Shown here piece by piece: positions 16,044 through 24,749 of a DNA stretch of 64,000 nt. Each line of letters begins with the position of its first letter. The first letter of the stretch is position 1. The stretch is from contig CBDCQL010000002.1 of NCBI GenBank assembly GCA_965220615.1, forward strand, positions 1,612,001 to 1,676,000, in the 5' to 3' direction. The notes beneath the pieces are model-generated. The model was not told the DNA's origin. It made no database searches and worked only from the letters and a program-made list of their open reading frames with translations. The position numbers and the translations under genes were made by a program. The DNA comes from JAGWBD01 sp965220615. GTDB taxonomy: Bacteria; Chloroflexota; Anaerolineae; Aggregatilineales; Phototrophicaceae.

Positions 16044-16706
16044 GTGGCAGAGTTTGCGATCGAAGCGCAGGAACGAAATTTGACGGGCAAAAAGGTGCGC
16101 CGACTGCGCGGCCAGGGCCTCGTGCCCGGCATCATCTACGGGCCCGTCATGGACCCCGTAAACATCCAGATTCCGGAACGCCCGCTGGAAGTCCTGCTCA
16201 TGAACGCCGGCGGCACCAACCTGATCGACGTCAGCGTCGCCGGCGAGACCCATACCGTGCTGGCGCGCGACGTGCAGCGGCACGTGCTGCGCGACAACAT
16301 ATTGCACGTTGATTTCTTCGCCCTGCGCATGGACCAGCGCATCGCAACCGACGTCTTTCTGCGATTTGCGGGTGAGAGTCCTGCCGTCGCCTCCGGCCAG
16401 GGCATCCTCATCACGGGGCCGGGCAGCCTGACGATTGAGACCCTGCCCACAAACCTGCTCAACGAGATCGAGGTCAGTCTGGACGGCCTGGCTGAAATCG
16501 GCGACGCCATCCACGTTCGCGACCTCGAACTTGGAGAGGACATTGATATTCTCAACGACCCTGATGAAATGTTGGTGCGCGTCGTGATGCCGGCCGCGGT
16601 TGCCGCCGAGGATGAGGAAGAGGACCTCGAGGGCGAACTGGACGAAGAGGTCGACGCCGGGGCTGTCGAACGGGTCGGCGAGGAAAGCGAGGAAGAAGTC
16701 GAGTAG
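16044..16706 (+). CDS. rplY: 50S ribosomal protein L25 (Ctc form)
   Basis: A 220-residue L25 of the long CTC type, which binds 5S rRNA in the large subunit. The N-terminal L25 domain (residues 1 to about 90) has FAIEAQERNLTGKKVRRLRG and LVPGIIYGP. The C-terminal beta domain includes ILHVDFFALRMDQ and VSLDGLAEIGDAIHV, ending in a very acidic tail rich in Glu and Asp. The start is the GTG preceded by GAGGAG at 16032-16037; an in-frame ATG at 15960 overlaps the tRNA and lies before the terminator, so it is unlikely. No separate promoter is obvious. It converges with the aldolase gene, with only three bases between stops. Confidence 0.93.
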   Translation: MAEFAIEAQERNLTGKKVRRLRGQGLVPGIIYGPVMDPVNIQIPERPLEVLLMNAGGTNLIDVSVAGETHTVLARDVQRHVLRDNILHVDFFALRMDQRIATDVFLRFAGESPAVASGQGILITGPGSLTIETLPTNLLNEIEVSLDGLAEIGDAIHVRDLELGEDIDILNDPDEMLVRVVMPAAVAAEDEEEDLEGELDEEVDAGAVERVGEESEEEVE

Positions 16707-16709
16707 GCT

Positions 16710-17594
16710 TCAGCCTGGCCCCAACGCCGCCTCGATGGCCGTACGTTGCGCGGCGGAAGAGTCTGGCATCGGGCGACGGGGCTGACCGGCGGGTCGGCCC
16801 TGTAACGTCAGCGCCGTCTTGACGTTGGCCGGCAGGTTGTCCCCCTCCAGCGCATTCCACAATGGCAACAGTTGGCGGTGGAGTGCCAGAGCCCGGTCGT
16901 GATCGCCGGCGGCGACCGCATCCCACAGGGCGACGCAATGCTCCGGCGCGGCGGAAAGAATCGCCGCAATGGCGCCATGCGCCCCGAGACAAAACGAGGG
17001 ATACAGCAGGGCGTCCACCGCAGAAAGAATCGCGCCGTCTTCTCCCGCCAGGAACAGCAGGTCTGCCAGCAACTTCATGTCCCCGGCGCTTTGCTTGACG
17101 CCGATGACGCCCTCAATTTCCCGTAACATGCGGGCCAGCAAATGCGGCGAACAGTAGGACCAGGGAACGACGTTATAGATGATAACGGGCAGGCTCGTCG
17201 CCTCCGCCAGCGCGGCGAAATGACGGTACATGCTCTCGTCATCCGGGCGGAAAAGGTAATGCACGGGGGTTACCTGCAGGCCGGCCAGGTCAAGGTCGGC
17301 CAGCGCCCGCGCCTTCTCCAGCGCCTGGCGCGTGCTGTCCACGATCACACCGGCGACGACCGGGACGCGACCCGCAGCTGCGTCCAGCGTGGCGCCAACG
17401 CAGCAACGCAGTTCATCCGTGGAGAGGGTATGCCCTTCCCCGGTGCTGCCACCAACAGCCAGACCGTGAACACCGGCCTCCTCAATCAGCCAGCGCACTT
17501 CCTGCTGCAGCGCCGCCAGATCCAGAGATTCGTCTTCGGCGAATGGCGTCACCATGGGCGGGATGATGCCCCTCAAGGGCCTGGCATCAGGCAT
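16710..17594 (-). CDS. Dihydrodipicolinate synthase/N-acetylneuraminate lyase family aldolase
   Basis: A 294-residue TIM-barrel class I aldolase. The carboxylate-binding loop is GGSTGEG (48-54), the catalytic Tyr140 sits in VIIYNVVPW, and the Schiff-base Lys167 in IGVKQSAG. Family members condense or cleave pyruvate with an aldehyde (dihydrodipicolinate synthase, sialate lyase, keto-deoxy-sugar aldolases). There are no lysine-biosynthesis neighbours, so I do not call it dapA. Its ATG overlaps the end of gyrA by eight bases, so it is probably co-transcribed. The extreme C-terminus is Pro/Arg-rich rather than the usual helix. A second member of this family is at 62578. Confidence 0.88.
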   Translation of the reverse strand: MPDARPLRGIIPPMVTPFAEDESLDLAALQQEVRWLIEEAGVHGLAVGGSTGEGHTLSTDELRCCVGATLDAAAGRVPVVAGVIVDSTRQALEKARALADLDLAGLQVTPVHYLFRPDDESMYRHFAALAEATSLPVIIYNVVPWSYCSPHLLARMLREIEGVIGVKQSAGDMKLLADLLFLAGEDGAILSAVDALLYPSFCLGAHGAIAAILSAAPEHCVALWDAVAAGDHDRALALHRQLLPLWNALEGDNLPANVKTALTLQGRPAGQPRRPMPDSSAAQRTAIEAALGPG

Positions 17595-20079
17595 GTCCGT
17601 TGGCCTCTACGTTTCCATTCAGGCTGGCCGCTGCCTCCTCCTGCAGATCGACCACCGCCAGTCCCACGACGTGGCTGTTCCCGTCCAGGTCCATCACCCT
17701 CACGCCCTGGGTACTGCGACCGGTTTCGCGGATTTCGTCCAGGCTGGTCCTGATGATGATGCCGCTGGAAGACATGAGCAATATGTCGTCGCTGGACTTG
17801 AGGCAGCGCATGGCCACCACCGGCCCCGTCTTCGGGTTCTGCGCCAGGGTGCGGATGCCGAAGCCGTAGCGGTCCTGTTGCCGGTACTGGTCGAGAAGCG
17901 TGCGTTTGCCGAAGCCGTAACGGGTGACCACCAGCTGGTGCGTGTCCGCCTCGTCGATGACGTCCATCGCCGCGACCCTGTCGCCGGTTCGCAGGCGAAT
18001 GGAATGGACACCGGCGGCGTTGCGTCCCATGACGCGTACCGCGCTTTCGTGAAAGCGAATGGACTGACCGGCATCGGTGACCACCATCACTTCCTGGTCG
18101 CCGTCACTGGGTCGAGCCTGGACCAAGGTGTCATCGTCATCAAGATGAATGGCAATTAAACCACTGGAGCGGGCATGGAGTAACTCCTGCAGCGGGACAC
18201 GCTTGATGCGCCCGTTGCGCGTCGCCAGGATCAGGTGGCCGGAGACGTCGCCGGTTCCGGCGTCATGCGGCAGGATTGTGGTGATGCGTTCCCCGCTTTC
18301 GAGCGGCAGCACGGCATGAATGGTGATGCCGCGACCGGTTCGGGTGGCTTCCGGGATGCGATAGGCCGGTTCGCTGTAGACCTTGCCCCGGTCGCTGAAG
18401 AACAACAACTGGTCATGGCTGCCGGCCGTGATGATGTGGGTCAACACGTCCTCTTCGCGGGTGGTCATACCGATCAGACCCTTCCCGCCCCTGTGCTGGG
18501 CGCGGTAAGTCGCCGTCGGCACCCGCTTGATGTAGCCCATCGTGGTGAGTGAGACCAGCACACGCTCTTCACGCACGAGGTCGGCCTCGTCGAACTCCGT
18601 GCTGACGTCATGCAGGATCTCTGTGCGCCGCGGGTCGCCGTAGCTTTCTGCCAGGTCCACCATGTCTTCCCGAATGAGCGCCAGCATTCGCTCCTGCGAA
18701 GCCAGCAGTTCCTCCAGCCAGGCGCTGCGCGCCAGGACCTCGTCGTATTCTTTTTGCAGCTTTTGTTGTTCCAGGGCGGCCAGGCGTCGCAATTGCATCT
18801 CGAGGATGGCGTTGGCCTGCAATTCATCAAGGCCGAAACGCTGTATCAGTTCCGCTCGCGCGACGTCCGTGTCGGCCGACGCACGAATGCAGCGGATGAC
18901 CGCTTCAATCTGCGACAGCGCTTTCAGCAAGCCCTCAAGAATGTGGGCCCGCGCCCTCAGCTTCTTCAGTTCGTGGCGGGACCGGCGTTCGATGACCTCC
19001 AGGCGGTGGTCGATGTAGATTTGCAGCGCCTGCTTCAGGCCAAGGGAGCGCGGTTGCATGCCGTCCAGCGCCAGCATCTGAATGCTGAAGGTGCTCTGCA
19101 ACTGGGTGAACTTGTAGAGCTGGTTCAACACTCTGAGAGGCTGTGCGTTGCGCTTTAGCTCCACCGTCAGGCGCATGCCATTGCGGTCGGATTCATCGCG
19201 CAGGTCGGCGATGGTGTCGATTCGGCCCTCGCGCACCAGCGCCACAATGCGCTCGACGATGGCCGATTTGCTCACCTGGTAGGGAATCTCGCTGAGCACA
19301 ATACGATGACGTTCGTTGTGTTCTTCCAGTTCATAACGCGCCCGCACGACCACGCGCCCGCGCCCGGTCGTATACGCTTCGCGCAGACCTTCGTCGGCGA
19401 TCACCAACGCACCGGTCGGGAAGTCCGGGCCTTTCACTAATGTCATTAACTCATCGACCGTGATCTGGCTGCGACGACTGTAGTTGTCAATGATATGGAT
19501 GATGGCATCCGTCAATTCACGCAGGTTATGCGGCGGCACGTTGGTCGCCATTCCGACGGCGATGCCGCTGGCGCCATTGAGCAGGAGGTTGGGGAGTCGC
19601 GCCGGTAGAACCAGCGGCTCTTCGGCGCTGCCGTCGTAGTTCTCGTCGAAATCGACGGTGTCCATGTCGATGTCGACCAGCAGTTCGCTGGCGATGCGCG
19701 CGAGACGGGCCTCCGTATAGCGCATGGCCGCCGGACTGTCGCCGTCAACGCTGCCAAAGTTGCCCTGGCCATCCAGCAGGGGGTAACGCAGCGAGAATTC
19801 CTGCACCATGCGCGCCATCGCGTCATAAACGGCGCCGTCACCATGCGGGTGGTACTTGCCCAAAACGTCCCCAACGACCCGCGCGCTTTTCTTGTACTGG
19901 GTGTTATGGCGCAGGCCCATGTCGTGCATGGCGTACAGAATGCGACGATGCACCGGCTTGAGCCCGTCGCGGGCGTCCGGCAGCGCCCGCGCCACAATCA
20001 CGCTCATGGCGTAATCCAGGTAACTGCCGCGCATTTCCTCGTTGATGTTTATGGCACGGATTTCGCCGGAGTCGGCCAC
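17587..20079 (-). CDS. gyrA: DNA gyrase subunit A
   Basis: An 830-residue type IIA topoisomerase subunit that introduces negative supercoils with GyrB. It has the winged-helix/tower region with catalytic Tyr121 in AAMRYTEAR, a coiled-coil region near residues 380-490, and the C-terminal beta-pinwheel with a GyrA box QHRGGKG (consensus QRRGGKG). In the quinolone pocket HPHGDGAVYDAMARM, the residue equivalent to E. coli Ser83 is Gly82, while the Asp87 equivalent (Asp86) is kept. I chose the GTG giving VADSGEIRAININEEM, which aligns with usual GyrA N-termini. A TTG at 20193 would add 38 residues and overlaps the upstream stop. A TATAAT box lies in the gap. gyrB is not in the window. ParC is an alternative but the GyrA box favours gyrase. 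Confidence 0.95.
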   Translation of the reverse strand: MADSGEIRAININEEMRGSYLDYAMSVIVARALPDARDGLKPVHRRILYAMHDMGLRHNTQYKKSARVVGDVLGKYHPHGDGAVYDAMARMVQEFSLRYPLLDGQGNFGSVDGDSPAAMRYTEARLARIASELLVDIDMDTVDFDENYDGSAEEPLVLPARLPNLLLNGASGIAVGMATNVPPHNLRELTDAIIHIIDNYSRRSQITVDELMTLVKGPDFPTGALVIADEGLREAYTTGRGRVVVRARYELEEHNERHRIVLSEIPYQVSKSAIVERIVALVREGRIDTIADLRDESDRNGMRLTVELKRNAQPLRVLNQLYKFTQLQSTFSIQMLALDGMQPRSLGLKQALQIYIDHRLEVIERRSRHELKKLRARAHILEGLLKALSQIEAVIRCIRASADTDVARAELIQRFGLDELQANAILEMQLRRLAALEQQKLQKEYDEVLARSAWLEELLASQERMLALIREDMVDLAESYGDPRRTEILHDVSTEFDEADLVREERVLVSLTTMGYIKRVPTATYRAQHRGGKGLIGMTTREEDVLTHIITAGSHDQLLFFSDRGKVYSEPAYRIPEATRTGRGITIHAVLPLESGERITTILPHDAGTGDVSGHLILATRNGRIKRVPLQELLHARSSGLIAIHLDDDDTLVQARPSDGDQEVMVVTDAGQSIRFHESAVRVMGRNAAGVHSIRLRTGDRVAAMDVIDEADTHQLVVTRYGFGKRTLLDQYRQQDRYGFGIRTLAQNPKTGPVVAMRCLKSSDDILLMSSSGIIIRTSLDEIRETGRSTQGVRVMDLDGNSHVVGLAVVDLQEEAAASLNGNVEANGHA

Positions 20080-20116
20080 TGTCAGGTCCCGTTGCTGGAA
20101 GCTTTTACCTGTCTGG

Positions 20117-20122
20117 ATTATA
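20117..20122 (-). promoter_or_regulatory. -10 box TATAAT upstream of gyrA
   Basis: A perfect minus-strand TATAAT lies about 37 bases before the chosen gyrA GTG, in the 110-base gap after the upstream gene's stop. No convincing -35 is visible. It supports the shorter gyrA start, because transcripts from here could not encode the longer one. Confidence 0.45.
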
Positions 20123-20189
20123 CCTGTCGGGCCGGTCAGAAGCGACCCTCTGTCCCTCTCGCGCAAGCGCGCACAGAGTCGTTGGACGT

Positions 20190-21533
20190 TCAACTGGCGC
20201 GCAACCAGCGCCCTTCCACCAGGCGGAAAAAGACCGGGACCGCACCACTGGCATCCCGCACCCGGGCGTGCAAAAGCGCACTACCATCCGCCGCGCTGAC
20301 CCGCGTGACCTCTTCAACGCTGTGCGGACCGATGAACTCTCCGGCCACCAGGCGTGCTCTGGCCAGGACGCCCAGGGCATCGTCGCGCAGGTCATACAGC
20401 GCCAGGAAAGCGTCGACTTCACCTGCCAGGCGCGTGACTGACTCCTGTTCCAGTTGCCAATGCAACAGATCGCGCCAGTCAAGCGCCGCGTCATGCAGGT
20501 CAGGAACTCCCGTGACCGTGGCGACGAGGTCAAGCGTGGAGCCTGGCTCAAGTCCCCCAATCAATGCCGACAGCGCTTCGTCGCCGTGGTTTGCCGCCAG
20601 ACTCTGCAGGAGATGCTGGCCGCTTTCCGCCTGCAGCATTCGGTCCGCCAGCCAGGCGCCTGCCGAGGCATGCAACCAGCCTGCCTCCCGGGACCAGTTG
20701 GGTCCTGGCTGCCCGGCAATCTCCAGCAACAGGCGTTTCGCCAACAGTTTCGCGCTTTCCTCCCTGAGGCCGGCGCCCGGCGCATCGCCCTGGCGCACCA
20801 GCCCGGCCCGGGGCGAGGGCAAAAGCAAGAGCCAGGAATTCGCCGTCGACCAGACCGGGGCGCCAGATCGCGCCAAAACCTGAACGTTGAGCACAGGTAT
20901 CGAACTGCAATTCAGCAGGCGGCAGCCGCTTTCCAGCCATGACTCAAGCAACGGCGCCAGGGCGGTGACCAGGGGCGCATCGATGTCGTCGTAGTCGATC
21001 CGCAGACCACCGCTGCGGTGGCTGCGCGCCTGACCGCGCCAGCCGGCCAGTGGCGACACATGCAGCCAGCCATCCCCACTGCGGCGATAGAACCAGGTGT
21101 GCAACCAGGTTTCCCCGTTGATGATTTCTTCAACCTGCACCCAGGCGTCCTCGCCGCCGATGGCCAGTGTGACGACCTCGCCACCCCTTGCATTGCTCTC
21201 CACCTTGCGCACTTGCCAGGCATCAAACAGTTCCCGCCAGGCCAACTGATGCGCCGGGTCCTCACTGTCCTGAAATCGCTGAAATGCCTGCGCGTCTCCC
21301 AGGCGCAGGGCCGTGATTTCCGCCTCAACGCTGGCGCGCAACAGGTTTTCCTGTTGGGTATCCACTTCCCGCAAGCGCAGGTAGAAACCGGCGGCGACCA
21401 GGCCCAGCACAAGAAACAGAAAGACCAGCCGCACCAGGCCCTTCCAGGGACGCCGCCGGCCGCGTTTGCCGACTACGCCAGGTTGGGTCTGCTCGTCGGC
21501 AGCGTCAACATCCCACTTGAGTTCAATGCCCAT
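20190..21533 (-). CDS. Hypothetical membrane-anchored protein
   Basis: I do not recognise this 447-residue protein. It has a basic, hydrophilic N-terminus (KRGRRRPWKGL), one membrane helix at about residues 32-51, and an extracytoplasmic part of about 390 residues. The latter contains blocks such as EAEITALRLGDAQAFQRFQD and VQVEEIINGETWLHTWFYRR, which read like an NTF2/SnoaL-type fold, then a region (about 200-350) resembling peptidase-like or helical repeat segments without an HExxH motif. It ends with a second compact domain (SAADGSALLHARV). It lies between birA and gyrA, overlapping birA by 11 bases. Type II (N-in) orientation is inferred from positive charges before the helix. Confidence 0.7.
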   Translation of the reverse strand: MGIELKWDVDAADEQTQPGVVGKRGRRRPWKGLVRLVFLFLVLGLVAAGFYLRLREVDTQQENLLRASVEAEITALRLGDAQAFQRFQDSEDPAHQLAWRELFDAWQVRKVESNARGGEVVTLAIGGEDAWVQVEEIINGETWLHTWFYRRSGDGWLHVSPLAGWRGQARSHRSGGLRIDYDDIDAPLVTALAPLLESWLESGCRLLNCSSIPVLNVQVLARSGAPVWSTANSWLLLLPSPRAGLVRQGDAPGAGLREESAKLLAKRLLLEIAGQPGPNWSREAGWLHASAGAWLADRMLQAESGQHLLQSLAANHGDEALSALIGGLEPGSTLDLVATVTGVPDLHDAALDWRDLLHWQLEQESVTRLAGEVDAFLALYDLRDDALGVLARARLVAGEFIGPHSVEEVTRVSAADGSALLHARVRDASGAVPVFFRLVEGRWLRAS

Positions 21534-22281
21534 CGGACACCTGCGGTCCCTGCAACATCTCGCCGCTGTAAACCCTGTGCAACTGCCCTGCTTCCGCGCG
21601 CAGTAGCAAGGCCCCGTCCCGACCGAGCGCTTCAGCGGTGCCGCGCAAACCGTTCACCTCAACCGGGCCGGCCGGCAGTTTCACACGCTGACGCCAGGCG
21701 CAAAACAGGCGTTCGCCGTCCAGTTGTCCGAGCCAGAAATCGGCGTGTTTGACTAGCAGGCACAAGAGGTGGGACCGGTCCAGACCGCGGCCGCAGACTG
21801 ACTCCAGGCTGGTGGCCCGCCCTTCCAGGACACTGCCGCGGAAATCCACCCGGACGTTGACGCCGATACCCAGTACCGCGCCCACCAGCCGGTCGCCCTG
21901 CCACAAGGCCTCACTCAAGATTCCGGCCAGTTTGCGTTCGCCGACCAGCACGTCATTGGGCCACTTCAGGTTGACGTCCGCCGTGCCAGCGTCCTCCGCC
22001 ATCGCTGCGATAGCCAGCGCGCCCGCCATGGTCAGCCGCGGCAAGTCCTGCGGAACCGGCCGCAACACCATTGAGAGGGCCAGCGCCGCGCCCGCCGGTG
22101 TATGCCAGTCACGGCCCAGCCGTCCCCTGCCTTGCATCTGTTCATCCGCCAGCACCAGGGACCCCGTCGGCGCGCCCTGACGAAGCCATTCAAGGGCATC
22201 CGCATTGGTGCTGCCGGTCTCACGGTGCCAACGGAAGGGCCGCTCACCCAGGACAGCGTGGATTCGCGCTTCGTCAAGCAT
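21523..22281 (-). CDS. birA: Biotin--[acetyl-CoA-carboxylase] ligase, monofunctional
   Basis: A 252-residue ligase that activates biotin to biotinyl-AMP and attaches it to carboxyl carrier proteins. The biotin-binding loop is QGRGRLGRDWHTPAG, preceded by HRETGSTNADA; the lysine motif is LKWPNDVLVGERKLAGIL, and LGIGVNVR follows. A small SH3-like C-terminal domain is present. There is no N-terminal helix-turn-helix, so unlike E. coli BirA it should not be a repressor. I chose the ATG giving MLDEARIHAVLG; a longer frame would run into the divergent gene's leader. It is transcribed away from the GT-C gene at 22354. Confidence 0.93.
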   Translation of the reverse strand: MLDEARIHAVLGERPFRWHRETGSTNADALEWLRQGAPTGSLVLADEQMQGRGRLGRDWHTPAGAALALSMVLRPVPQDLPRLTMAGALAIAAMAEDAGTADVNLKWPNDVLVGERKLAGILSEALWQGDRLVGAVLGIGVNVRVDFRGSVLEGRATSLESVCGRGLDRSHLLCLLVKHADFWLGQLDGERLFCAWRQRVKLPAGPVEVNGLRGTAEALGRDGALLLRAEAGQLHRVYSGEMLQGPQVSDGH

Positions 22282-22353
22282 TGGAATCGCCGGATCGTTC
22301 TTCTGAACTGACCATGTACAATAGCCCCAGACGAATGTTTCGTCGGCCTTCAG

Positions 22354-24636
22354 ATGCGTCGCCTGAAGTCCCTTCCCTTGCGTTTGAAGCCGGATCAAGA
22401 CCATCCCGTGAGCAAAGCCCCATTATCAACGCGCAGGTTTCCGTGGCGAAATGCGAATTTCGCCCTTGCCGGGCTACTGCTGGCTTTCCTGCTCGTCGGC
22501 CTGATTTACTCCTGGGCGACGCCGGTGCTTGAAGCCTCCGACGAGCCGCATCACTTTGCATTCGCCGAGTACGTCAGTCGCCACTGGACGCTACCCGTCC
22601 AGGTCCCGGGAACAATCACGCCCTGGGCCCAGGAAGGCAGCCAACCCCCACTTTACTACATTCTCGCGGCCATCCTGATCTCGCCGATCGACACGGGCGA
22701 TTTGGCGGACGTCATGCGACCGAATCCACACGCCATCGTCGGTGACCCCTCGACCATCAACAACCACAACCGCTTTCTACACGACACGCTCTTCCCGCCC
22801 TTGCAGGGCACTGTACTCGCCATCCAGGTCGCCAGGGTATTCAGCCTGCTGCTGTCCTGCGGCAGCGTCTGCGGCGTGTGGCTGGCCGCCCGCGAACTGG
22901 CGATTCAGACGGGACGGAACTCACGTGCGTTGCCCCTTCTGGCGGCCGGACTGGTGGCCTTCAATCCCCAGTTCCTCTTCAACTCGGCTTCCGTCAATAA
23001 CGACAACCTGATCACCCTGCTGGCCAGTCTTGTCATCTGGCAGATGCTGGTCCTGTTGCGCAATGGCTTGGATACGCGGCGCAGTCTGACTCTGGCGCTG
23101 TTGCTGGCCCTGGCCGCTGCCAGCAAACTCAGCGGGCTTCTGCTCCTTGCACCGGTGGGCCTGGCGGCCCTCTGGCTCACCATCCGACACGGCCAGCGGC
23201 GGGAGTTTCTTCGTTTCATACTCCTGGCCGGCCTGTGCCTGCTGGTGATCGCCGGCCCCTGGTATGCGCGCAATCTGGCCCTCTATGGTGAGTTCACCGG
23301 CTCGCAGACCATGCTGGACATATTCGGACGCCGGTCTGCGCCATCCCTGGAAACCATGTTGACGGAGGAGTTTCGCGGACTTCGTTACAGCTACTGGGGC
23401 ATCTTTGGCGCTTTCAACGTCTTCGGTCCGGCGTTTCTTTATCCCGTGATGGACGTCGTCACTCTGGCGGGCACGCTCGGTTTTCTGCTCTCGCTATGGC
23501 AGGCGCGGACCAGACGCGAAACCCTGGTCCCCCTGTCCCTGCTGTTGTTGTGCGTCGCCCTGTTTTCGATCGCCCTTGTCATCTGGACGCTGCAAACGGC
23601 CGCGTCCACCGGTCGACTCCTGTTTCCCGTCAACGCGGCCAGCAGTCCCCTGCTGGCCCTGGGCCTGCTGGGATGGCGTTTGCCCGGCCGGCCGATAGTC
23701 CTGACCCTGGGCGCGGTCGCCGTCCTGATACCCTTTGCCAGCATCCGCCCCGCTTATCAGAGTCCCCCGGTGGTCGATGGGTTACCTGCTGCTGCGACCC
23801 CGACAGACCTTTCATTCGAAAACATCGAACTGGCGGGCTACGTGATTCCGCAGGGACAAGTTGGGCCAGGCGATGTCATGCCGGTCACCCTCTACTGGCG
23901 CCCGGGTGATCGCTCAGGGCTCAACTACAGTTTCTTTGTGCATCTTGTGGACGAGGTTGGGCGCATCCTGGTGCGCAACTACGGCTTCCCGGGTGGCGGC
24001 AGTCTGGAGACCAGCCGCTGGCAACCCGGCGTCCTGTACGAAGACCGCTGGGATCTGCCCGTTCCGCCAAACGCACGCGGCGACATTCCCCTGAACGTAC
24101 AAATTGGCTGGTGGAAATACCCGGAGGACTACACGATTCCCGCCAGTACCCCTGAGGGGCCCCTCCTGGACACGGTCCTGCTCGAGGCGGGCTCTTTCAG
24201 CGACCAGGGAGCGGGCGAAGACCTTCAGCTCAAAAACGCCATTTGGCCGCTGGAATACGGCAACAGCATTCGTCTTCTGGCATGGGAACAGGACGGGCCG
24301 GAAATCACCCTGTTGTGGGAAGCAAGGACCAGGCCGGAGGCGGACCTTCAGGTCTTCCTGCACCTGCTGGACGACCCGGTAGCGGGGGAGCCGGATCGTA
24401 TGCTGGCCCAGGGAGACAGTCCACCGTCCACACCAACGGCCGACTGGCTGCCCGGCGAACGTCACCTGACGCGGCACCGCCTGGTCAGGACCGCCGACGC
24501 GGAGCCGGGCCAATATCGCATCTTTGTGGGCTGGTACAGCATGACACAGGGCTGGCGACTCGAGGCGGACTGCCCCTTCAACTACTGCCCGCTGGCCCGG
24601 GTTGACTACCCCTTCGCCCGGCCAAACGGCAGCTGA
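22354..24636 (+). CDS. Large GT-C/DUF2142-like membrane protein, paralogue A
   Basis: A 760-residue protein with an N-terminal helix, then Asp63-Glu64 in LEASDEPHHFAFAEYVSRHW, QEGSQPPLYYIL, and about ten helices to residue 480. Blocks NPQFLFNSASVNNDNL and GPWYARNLALYGEFTGSQ are shared almost verbatim with the gene at 31217. The exported C-terminus (about 490-750) holds two beta-sandwich-like repeats, each with VTLYW/ITLLW-type strands and ending near PGQYRIFVGWYS. The layout fits GT-C enzymes (DUF2142/GT39-like) that use lipid-phosphate sugars. ATG 22354 lacks a ribosome site; GTG 22408 (VSKAPLS) is an alternative and parallels the paralogue's start. TACAAT at 22317-22322 could be its -10. 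Confidence 0.78.
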   Translation: MRRLKSLPLRLKPDQDHPVSKAPLSTRRFPWRNANFALAGLLLAFLLVGLIYSWATPVLEASDEPHHFAFAEYVSRHWTLPVQVPGTITPWAQEGSQPPLYYILAAILISPIDTGDLADVMRPNPHAIVGDPSTINNHNRFLHDTLFPPLQGTVLAIQVARVFSLLLSCGSVCGVWLAARELAIQTGRNSRALPLLAAGLVAFNPQFLFNSASVNNDNLITLLASLVIWQMLVLLRNGLDTRRSLTLALLLALAAASKLSGLLLLAPVGLAALWLTIRHGQRREFLRFILLAGLCLLVIAGPWYARNLALYGEFTGSQTMLDIFGRRSAPSLETMLTEEFRGLRYSYWGIFGAFNVFGPAFLYPVMDVVTLAGTLGFLLSLWQARTRRETLVPLSLLLLCVALFSIALVIWTLQTAASTGRLLFPVNAASSPLLALGLLGWRLPGRPIVLTLGAVAVLIPFASIRPAYQSPPVVDGLPAAATPTDLSFENIELAGYVIPQGQVGPGDVMPVTLYWRPGDRSGLNYSFFVHLVDEVGRILVRNYGFPGGGSLETSRWQPGVLYEDRWDLPVPPNARGDIPLNVQIGWWKYPEDYTIPASTPEGPLLDTVLLEAGSFSDQGAGEDLQLKNAIWPLEYGNSIRLLAWEQDGPEITLLWEARTRPEADLQVFLHLLDDPVAGEPDRMLAQGDSPPSTPTADWLPGERHLTRHRLVRTADAEPGQYRIFVGWYSMTQGWRLEADCPFNYCPLARVDYPFARPNGS

Positions 24637-24702
24637 CGTTCCTACTGGCCGACGTAGAACAGCCTCCCGGCGCAACGCCCGCCATCCCCGACCGCAGCGC
24701 GC

Positions 24703-24708
24703 TACAAT
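24703..24708 (+). promoter_or_regulatory. -10 box TACAAT before the HIT gene
   Basis: TACAAT (5/6 match) lies 42 bases before the HIT ATG, in the 113-base gap after the GT-C gene. No clear -35 is seen. The rest of that gap shows only a weak CTAC/GTAG dyad. Confidence 0.4.
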
Positions 24709-24749
24709 GGTGTTCGTCCCATTCAGACCAACAGCCTGAAAAATCATCG

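Noticed and set aside
16710..17594. Calling this aldolase dapA (lysine biosynthesis)
   Set aside because: Family motifs are shared by NanA and keto-sugar aldolases, and no lysine or diaminopimelate genes are adjacent.
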